This document shows positions 5,516 to 9,408 of a stretch of 9,408 bases of DNA, one piece after another. This stretch comes from JBKJML01 sp046596415 (GTDB lineage Bacteria; Actinomycetota; Thermoleophilia; Gaiellales; Gaiellaceae), in NCBI GenBank assembly GCA_046596415.1, contig JBKJML010000182.1:1-9408 (forward strand), given 5' to 3'. A program made the translations under genes and the position numbers. The notes under the pieces were generated by a model. That model did not search any database. It saw only the letters and a program-made list of their open reading frames with translations, and was not told the DNA's origin. The stretch's first letter is position 1. The number at the start of each line of letters is the position of its first letter.

Positions 5516-6115
5516 GTGACGCGCGACGTCTCCACTCCTGATGCGGACGCACGCGCTGACTCGTTCCGGCAGCTCGCCGAGAGCCAGCTGCCCCGCCTGT
5601 ACGCGCTTGCGCGCCGACTCGCCGGTGACGAGGCCGAGGACGCCGTGCAGGATTGCCTGCTCAAGGCCTGCCGCGCCTTCGCCCGTCTCGAGCACGCCGC
5701 CGCCGGCCCGGCGTGGCTCACGAGCATCCTCGTCAACACGTGCCACGACCGACGCCGTGCCCGCTCCCGCCGCCCGGAGGAGGTCGGGGTCGACGACGTG
5801 GACGACTTCTCGCTCTTCCGCAGGATCGCGGACGAGGATCCGTTTCCGTACTCGGACTCTCTCCACCTCGACTTCCTGCACCAGTTCGGGCGCGAGGATG
5901 TCCGCGCCGTGCTCGCGTCGATCCCGGAGCTCTACCGCATGCCCATGCTCCTGACCTACGTCGAGGGCTACCACGCGAAGGAGGTGGCGCGCTTCCTCGA
6001 CGCGCCGCTCGGCACGATCCTCGCGCGCCTCCATCGCGGCCGCAAGCTCTTCGAGCGGCGGCTCTGGGAGTACGCCGAGGAGCACGGCCTTCTGAAGGAG
6101 GGCGCGCGCCGATGA
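5516..6115 (+). CDS. ECF (sigma-70 family) RNA polymerase sigma factor, SigR-like
   Basis: The 199-residue product has the two-domain ECF layout. Sigma-2 covers about residues 16-85, with the A-E-D-A-V-Q-D-C-L-L-K-A-C-R-A-F core-binding stretch and W-L-T-S-I-L-V-N-T-C-H-D-R-R-R. Sigma-4 covers about 130-185, with L-L-T-Y-V-E-G-Y-H-A-K-E-V-A-R-F-L and the G-T-I-L-A-R-L-H-R-G-R-K recognition helix for the -35 box. The linker is longer and more acidic (V-D-D-V-D-D-F) than usual but is like that of SigR/SigH-type oxidative-stress sigmas. It is followed, with an ATGA overlap, by a zinc anti-sigma gene, the classic autoregulated pair. It heads the operon that ends in the second selenoprotein methyltransferase and is divergent to the first, so it probably controls one or both. 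Confidence 0.92.
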   Translation: MTRDVSTPDADARADSFRQLAESQLPRLYALARRLAGDEAEDAVQDCLLKACRAFARLEHAAAGPAWLTSILVNTCHDRRRARSRRPEEVGVDDVDDFSLFRRIADEDPFPYSDSLHLDFLHQFGREDVRAVLASIPELYRMPMLLTYVEGYHAKEVARFLDAPLGTILARLHRGRKLFERRLWEYAEEHGLLKEGARR

Positions 6116-6348
6116 TCACCTGCGCCGAGGCCGTCCGCCAGCTCTGGGCCTACCTGGACGGGGTCGTCGACGAGCCAAGCCGGGAGGCGATCGAGGAGCA
6201 TCTCTCCTTTTGCCGCCGCTGCTGCGGTGAGGTCGAGTTCGCTGAGGAGTTGCGCGCCTTCCTTGCCGCCCAGGCGGCCGAGGAGCTGCCCGACGACGTC
6301 CGGGCACGGCTCACAGCCACGCTCGACGGTCTCGAGGAGGCGTCGTGA
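6112..6348 (+). CDS. RsrA-like zinc-binding anti-sigma factor
   Basis: The 78-residue soluble product carries the ZAS motif H30-x3-C34-x2-C37 in E-H-L-S-F-C-R-R-C-C, plus C4 near the N-terminus. The spacing C4-25x-H30-3x-C34-2x-C37 is the same as that of RsrA of Streptomyces (C11, H37, C41, C44), where oxidation forms a disulfide, releases zinc and frees the sigma factor. C38 is an extra cysteine. There is no transmembrane segment, in line with a cytosolic thiol/redox sensor. The helical remainder (E-V-E-F-A-E-E-L-R-A-F-L) should wrap the sigma factor. The ATG overlaps the sigma stop and its own TGA overlaps the GTG of the methyltransferase, so all three are coupled. Sensing of electrophiles or metals that attack the zinc thiols is inference. 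Confidence 0.92.
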   Translation: MITCAEAVRQLWAYLDGVVDEPSREAIEEHLSFCRRCCGEVEFAEELRAFLAAQAAEELPDDVRARLTATLDGLEEAS

Positions 6349-7136
6349 CGCGCGACCTGCTCCACGCCGAGGACGTCCGCGACGTCGTCCGTAAGGCGTA
6401 CGGCGCCCTCGACGGCGGTACCGCGGCCGTCGCGGCGAAGCTCTACAGCCCGGAGGAGCTGGCGCTCGTGCCTGCGGCCGCCGTCGATGGCGCGCTCGGC
6501 GTTGCGAACCATCTCCGCTACGCCGAGATCGAGCCGGGCGAGACGATCCTCGATCTCGGCTGCGGCGCCGGCATCGACACCGTGCTCGCGGCACACCGCA
6601 CGGGGCCGGCAGGGCGCGTGCTCGCACTCGACTTCCTGCCGCAGATGCTGGAGCGCACCGCAGCGGCGGCCACCGCGGCAGGTCTTGCGAACGTCGAGAC
6701 GATCGAGGGCGACATCGAGGCGATCCCGTTGCCCGACGCCAGCGTCGACCACATCGTCTCGAACGGTGTCATCAACCTCGCGCCGCGGAAGGCACGGGTG
6801 CTTGCGGAGTGCGCCCGGGTCCTGCGACCGGGCGGCAAGCTGACGGTCTCGGACCTGACCATCGACGACGAGCTGCCGCCGGAGATCCTCACCAACCCCG
6901 CCACCTGGGCCGGGTGAGTGGCCGGCGCCCTGACGGAGCGTGACTTCGTCGCGAAGCTCGAAAAGGCAGGATTCGAGCGAATCGAGGTGGTCAGCCGCGA
7001 GCCGCGCAGCGTCGACGACAGTGCCATGTACCCGCTCTTCACGGTCGAGGTGATCGACCTGATGCGGCGGCTGCTCACGCCCGAACACCAGGAGCGCGTG
7101 ACGACCGCGGTGGTTCTCAAAGCCCGGCGTCCGTAA
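6345..7136 (+). CDS. Second ArsM-like SAM-dependent methyltransferase, selenoprotein (Sec191 encoded by TGA)
   Basis: Read through the TGA at 6915-6917 this gene encodes 263 residues ending at TAA 7134-7136. The class I core is clear: motif I I-L-D-L-G-C-G-A-G-I-D (68-78), acidic motif A-L-D-F (94-97), V-S-N-G-V-I-N-L-A-P-R-K (138-149) and V-L-R-P-G-G-K-L-T-V-S-D-L (159-171). Codon 191 lies in W-A-G-[TGA]-V-A-G-A-L, the site of the conserved ArsM-family cysteine, and the frame goes on with F-V-A-K-L-E-K-A-G-F-E-R-I-E-V-V and a C-terminal V-V-L-K-A-R. As in the first copy, the S-N-C cysteine is Gly140. Cysteines left are C73 and C156. It lacks the F-P-T-G-R N-terminal motif, so it is a diverged paralogue. 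GTG start at 6345 overlaps the anti-sigma stop and has GAGGAGG a few bases upstream. A gene caller would split it, giving a false GTG-started ORF at 6918. Confidence 0.9.
6915..6917 (+). other. Selenocysteine codon (TGA) of the second methyltransferase
   Basis: The TGA occupies the same motif column as in the first methyltransferase (W-x-G-Sec-[IV]-A-G-A-L), with 72 further family-like codons in frame. Confidence 0.87.
6925..6959 (+). promoter_or_regulatory. Candidate SECIS hairpins for Sec191
   Basis: Two alternative hairpins follow the UGA. The near one pairs GCGCCC (6925-6930) with GG and GCGU (6935-6936, 6938-6941), bulging A6937, with loop UGAC starting 14 nt after the UGA and G as its second base. 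The far one pairs CUUCG (6944-6948) with CGAAG (6952-6956) around loop UCG, extended by GAG/CUC (6936-6938 with 6957-6959) across a 5-base bulge. The first has the expected loop G but is slightly close to the UGA; the second has a good distance but no G among its first two loop bases. Neither is as clear as that of the first gene. Confidence 0.45.
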
Positions 7137-7144
7137 GAGAAGCT

Positions 7145-8332
7145 CTAGCGGAACGCGCTCTCGCCGGTCAGCGCCTGGCCGACGACGAGCGTGTGCACCT
7201 CGTGCGTGCCCTCGTAGGTGAGCACCGACTCGAGGTTGTTCATGTACCGGATCACCGGGTACTCGAGCGTGACGCCGTTGGCGCCGAGGATCGTGCGGGC
7301 GCTGCGCGCGACCTCGATCGCACCGCGGACGTTGCCCATCTTCCCGAGGCTGACGTGCTCCTGGCGCAGGGTGCCGTTGTCCTTCATCCGCCCGATGTGC
7401 AGCGCCACGAGGCCGGCCCGGTTCAGCTCGAGTGCCATCTCGGCGAGCTTCTGCTGCGTGAGCTGGTAGGCGGAGATCGGCTTGCCGAAGACGATCCGCT
7501 CCTTCGCGTAGCCGAGCGCCGCCTCGAAGCAGGCACGGCCCGCGCCGACGGCACCCCAGACGATCCCGTAGCGCGCCTCGTTCAGGCACGAGAGCGGCCC
7601 GCGCAGCGTATTGACCTCGGGGAACATGCTCTCCGAGGGCACGCGCACGTCGTCGAGCACGAGCTCCGAGGTCACCGAGGCCCGCAGCGAGAGCTTCTTG
7701 TGGATCTCCGGGGCGGTGAAGCCCTTCGTCCCCTGCTCGACCAGGAAGCCGCGGATCTCGCCCTCGTCGGTGCGCGCCCAGACGGTCGCGACGTCGGCGA
7801 TCGTGCCGTTCGTGATCCACATCTTCGCCCCGTTCAGGATCCAGTCGGAGCCGTCGCGGCGCGCGTGCGTGTGCATCGAACCCGGGTCGGAGCCGGCGTC
7901 CGGCTCGGTCAGCCCGAAGCAGCCGATTGCCTCACCGGTGTGCATGACGGGCAGCCAGCGCTCCTTCTGCTCCTCGGAGCCCCAGCGCCAAATCGAGTAC
8001 ATCGCGAGCGAGCCCTGGACGGAGACCGCGCTGCGGATCCCCGAATCGCCCGCCTCGAGCTCGAGACAAGTCAGGCCGTAGGCGACTGCGCTCGCGCCCG
8101 GAAGCCCGTAGCCTTCGAGGTGCATCCCGAAGAGGCCAAGCTTGCCGAGCTCACCGAACAGTTCCCGAGGCAGGATCCCCTGTTCGAACCAGTCCCCGAC
8201 CTCGGGGAGCACCTGCTCGCGCACGAAGGCGCGCACGGTGTCGCGGATCGCTTTCTCCTCGTCGTCGAGGAGCGAGTCGAGGCCGAGAAAGTCGAGCGGA
8301 TCGAGAGCAGCCTGTGGGGTTGCCGTGGTCAC
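7145..8332 (-). CDS. gcdH: Glutaryl-CoA dehydrogenase-like acyl-CoA dehydrogenase
   Basis: The 395-residue product is a full-length FAD-dependent acyl-CoA dehydrogenase. FAD and substrate motifs are present: C-F-G-L-T-E-P-D-A-G-S-D-P (138-150), W-I-L-N-G-A-K-M-W-I-T-N-G (164-176) and R-I-V-F-G-K-P-I (279-286). Residues typical of glutaryl-CoA dehydrogenase, which oxidises and decarboxylates glutaryl-CoA to crotonyl-CoA in lysine/tryptophan breakdown, can be matched: E93, R100 and S104 in the E-L-E-x6-R-S-A-V-S-V-Q segment, and the catalytic base E374 in L-T-Y-E-G-T-H-E-V-H. The C-terminus G-Q-A-L-T-G-E-S-A-F is also of this type. GTG at 8332 is the start, with no Shine-Dalgarno but a TACGCT box 7 nt upstream. 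The gene converges on the second methyltransferase with only 8 bp between stops. An activity on another dicarboxyl-CoA cannot be excluded. Confidence 0.92.
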   Translation of the reverse strand: MTTATPQAALDPLDFLGLDSLLDDEEKAIRDTVRAFVREQVLPEVGDWFEQGILPRELFGELGKLGLFGMHLEGYGLPGASAVAYGLTCLELEAGDSGIRSAVSVQGSLAMYSIWRWGSEEQKERWLPVMHTGEAIGCFGLTEPDAGSDPGSMHTHARRDGSDWILNGAKMWITNGTIADVATVWARTDEGEIRGFLVEQGTKGFTAPEIHKKLSLRASVTSELVLDDVRVPSESMFPEVNTLRGPLSCLNEARYGIVWGAVGAGRACFEAALGYAKERIVFGKPISAYQLTQQKLAEMALELNRAGLVALHIGRMKDNGTLRQEHVSLGKMGNVRGAIEVARSARTILGANGVTLEYPVIRYMNNLESVLTYEGTHEVHTLVVGQALTGESAFR

Positions 8333-8339
8333 CCGTCGA

Positions 8340-8345
8340 AGCGTA
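8340..8345 (-). promoter_or_regulatory. Candidate -10 box for leaderless gcdH-like transcript
   Basis: In the 26-bp gap after the amidase stop, minus-strand TACGCT ends exactly 7 nt before the GTG at 8332 (TCGACGG between). No ribosome site is present. A TANNNT box at this distance fits leaderless transcription starting at the GTG. Confidence 0.45.
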
Positions 8346-8358
8346 GAGAAAAGCTGCC

Positions 8359-9408
8359 TCAGGGCGCGGCGGCGGTGTCGGGTGGCGCGGACGTGGCTGT
8401 CACCGTCGCCTGCGCCTTCTTGCCGGTCGCGTTCGTGGCGCGCGCGGTGAGCACATGCGGGCCGGCGGTCTCCGCGTCCGCGTTCCAGCCGAAGGTGTAG
8501 GGCGCCGCTACGTCGGTCCCGCGGACCGCTCCGTCGACCAGGAACTCGACCCGTGCTGCCTTCCCCTTCACCTCGACGCGCCAGACGGCGAGCCCGCTCA
8601 CGACCTGACCGTCGGTGAGCGACTGGCCGGCGATCGTGAGCAACGGGCCGACGCGCTGGCTGGGCCGGCCGGTCACGAGTGGGATCCGGCGGTTCGTGAC
8701 CCGGCCGTCGACCGAACGCGCCGTCAGCAGCAGCACGTGGCGGCCGGGCGTTGCCTTGCGCGCGTCCCAGCGGAACACGTACGGGGCGCGCCGGTCGAGG
8801 AAGAGCCGCCGGCCGTCGACACGCAACGCGACGGTGTCGGCCCTCGCGGCCCACACGCGGGCCTGGACACGGATCACGTCGAAGCGCCGCGTCCAGGGCC
8901 GAACACCCGCCGTCGTCAGGGCGAAGCGACGGTTCCGGACGCCGATCGTCGTCCTCGCGACAGCTCGACGCCCCTGCGCGCCGAACGCGCGCACTTCGAA
9001 GGCATGGCGGCCGTTGTCGAGCGTGACCGTGTTCAGCCCGCGCCCGCGCAGGAACGAGAACGGGGCCGTGGCGTCCTTCCAGAGGACGCGCCCGTCGACG
9101 ACGAACTCGACGCGGGAGACGCCCGTGCCCGCGCGAGCGCTCCACGGCACGATCCCGCGTGCGACCCGACCGGGGAGTAGGGAGGTGACCTTCAGGGGCG
9201 GCAACGGGTGTACGAAGCCTCGAATCAACGCCAGGTAGCGCGGCCAGTCCCAGTGCGGGCCCGGGTCGGTGTGGTGGCTCGAGCCTCCGAGGCCGCCGCC
9301 AGGCGCCGGCACTTCGGCATGCCCGATCACGTGCTCGCGGTCGATCGGCATCAGCGAGCGGCTTGCGAGCCACGCGACGAGCCGCGCCGAGCGGCGGTAC
9401 TGGGCGTC
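8359..9408 (-). CDS. N-acetylmuramoyl-L-alanine amidase with three Ig-like repeats (5' part beyond window)
   Basis: The frame enters from the right edge and gives 349 residues to the TGA at 8359. Residues 1-63 are the end of an Amidase_2/PGRP catalytic domain: Y-R-R-S-A-R-L-V-A-W-L, then P-I-D-R-E-H-V-I-G-H-A-E-V-P (21-34) and H-T-D-P-G-P-H-W-D-W (46-55). These hold the later zinc-binding residues (His30 and the H-T-D-P-G region) of enzymes that cut the amide between muramic acid and the stem peptide. Three Ig-like modules of the bacterial V-D-G type follow (about 74-157, 165-247, 254-338), each with a V-x-F/L-x-V-D-G strand, an A-P-[FY]-x-F strand and a G-R-H/P-H turn. The protein must be secreted, but its signal peptide would lie outside the window. 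The internal ATG at 9351 is not the true start. Confidence 0.88.
   Translation of the reverse strand, partial: DAQYRRSARLVAWLASRSLMPIDREHVIGHAEVPAPGGGLGGSSHHTDPGPHWDWPRYLALIRGFVHPLPPLKVTSLLPGRVARGIVPWSARAGTGVSRVEFVVDGRVLWKDATAPFSFLRGRGLNTVTLDNGRHAFEVRAFGAQGRRAVARTTIGVRNRRFALTTAGVRPWTRRFDVIRVQARVWAARADTVALRVDGRRLFLDRRAPYVFRWDARKATPGRHVLLLTARSVDGRVTNRRIPLVTGRPSQRVGPLLTIAGQSLTDGQVVSGLAVWRVEVKGKAARVEFLVDGAVRGTDVAAPYTFGWNADAETAGPHVLTARATNATGKKAQATVTATSAPPDTAAAP

Noticed and set aside
6918..7136. Separate small gene starting at GTG 6918
   Set aside because: It begins on the codon right after the in-frame TGA and its sequence is the C-terminal part of the methyltransferase family; it is the readthrough portion of the upstream gene.
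7136..7146. AGAG-AAG-CTCT hairpin between convergent genes as a terminator
   Set aside because: Only a 4-bp stem with no T tract; too weak to call.
6150..7820. Long minus-strand frame of 556 codons
   Set aside because: Arg/Asp-rich shadow spanning two convergent genes; no recognisable domain.
7193..8500. Long plus-strand frame of 435 codons
   Set aside because: Antisense to the well-supported acyl-CoA dehydrogenase; composition is typical of high-GC shadow frames.
8333..9373. 742-residue fusion of an Arg-rich region to the acyl-CoA dehydrogenase
   Set aside because: The upstream part is an out-of-frame shadow of the amidase gene on the same strand; family length and the -10 box support the GTG at 8332.

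Overview
This is high-GC, gene-dense bacterial DNA. GTG starts are frequent, stop/start overlaps of the ATGA or GTGA type are common, and several starts lack a Shine-Dalgarno but have a TANNNT -10 box 6-7 nt upstream, as in leaderless transcripts. With a SigR/RsrA-like sigma/anti-sigma pair, a CoA-metabolism gene set and an SLC45-like transporter, this suggests an actinobacterium, possibly Thermoleophilia. The lineage is an inference; there is no rRNA or other marker.

Left part (1-3166): a secreted TolB/PD40-type beta-propeller protein (cut by the left edge) is translationally coupled to a CaiB/BaiF family III CoA-transferase or racemase on the minus strand. Divergent to it, a FadR-like TetR regulator overlaps an MFS transporter gene. 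The 15-50 bp divergent junction holds a TTGA...TCAA palindrome, a candidate TetR operator. A small secreted four-cysteine protein (3163-3651, minus) converges on the transporter with overlapping stop codons. Next comes a 42-codon piece that looks like the core of a cupin gene (3669-3797).

Centre (3791-7136), the most unusual part: two divergent operons. Leftward: a 4-TM membrane protein, an ArsM-like SAM methyltransferase and a DsrE-family protein. Rightward: an ECF sigma factor, an RsrA-like zinc anti-sigma factor and a second ArsM-like methyltransferase. In BOTH methyltransferases the reading frame is interrupted by one in-frame TGA at the same place, where ArsM-type relatives carry the conserved cysteine of a W-x-G-C-[IV]-A-G-A-L motif, and homologous coding sequence continues for 61 or 72 more codons. 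The first TGA is followed by a near-ideal bacterial SECIS hairpin (6 Watson-Crick pairs plus one G-U, loop UGGAA beginning 17 nt after the TGA); candidate hairpins follow the second. I read both as selenoproteins, Sec199 and Sec191. An ordinary gene caller would truncate both. The two operons face each other across 88 bp holding a perfect 8-bp inverted repeat (GTTATTGC / GCAATAAC, 14-bp spacer). The simplest model is a redox-controlled, selenium-dependent methyltransferase module with a thiol/sulfur-relay partner (DsrE) and a membrane component. The substrate (arsenic, another soft metal, or a chalcogen) cannot be fixed from sequence.

Right part (7145-9408): a glutaryl-CoA dehydrogenase-like acyl-CoA dehydrogenase (minus, probably leaderless) and, upstream, the 3' part of an N-acetylmuramoyl-L-alanine amidase with three Ig-like repeats, cut by the right edge. 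No selA/B/C/D, tRNA, rRNA, IS element or CRISPR array is visible in the window.
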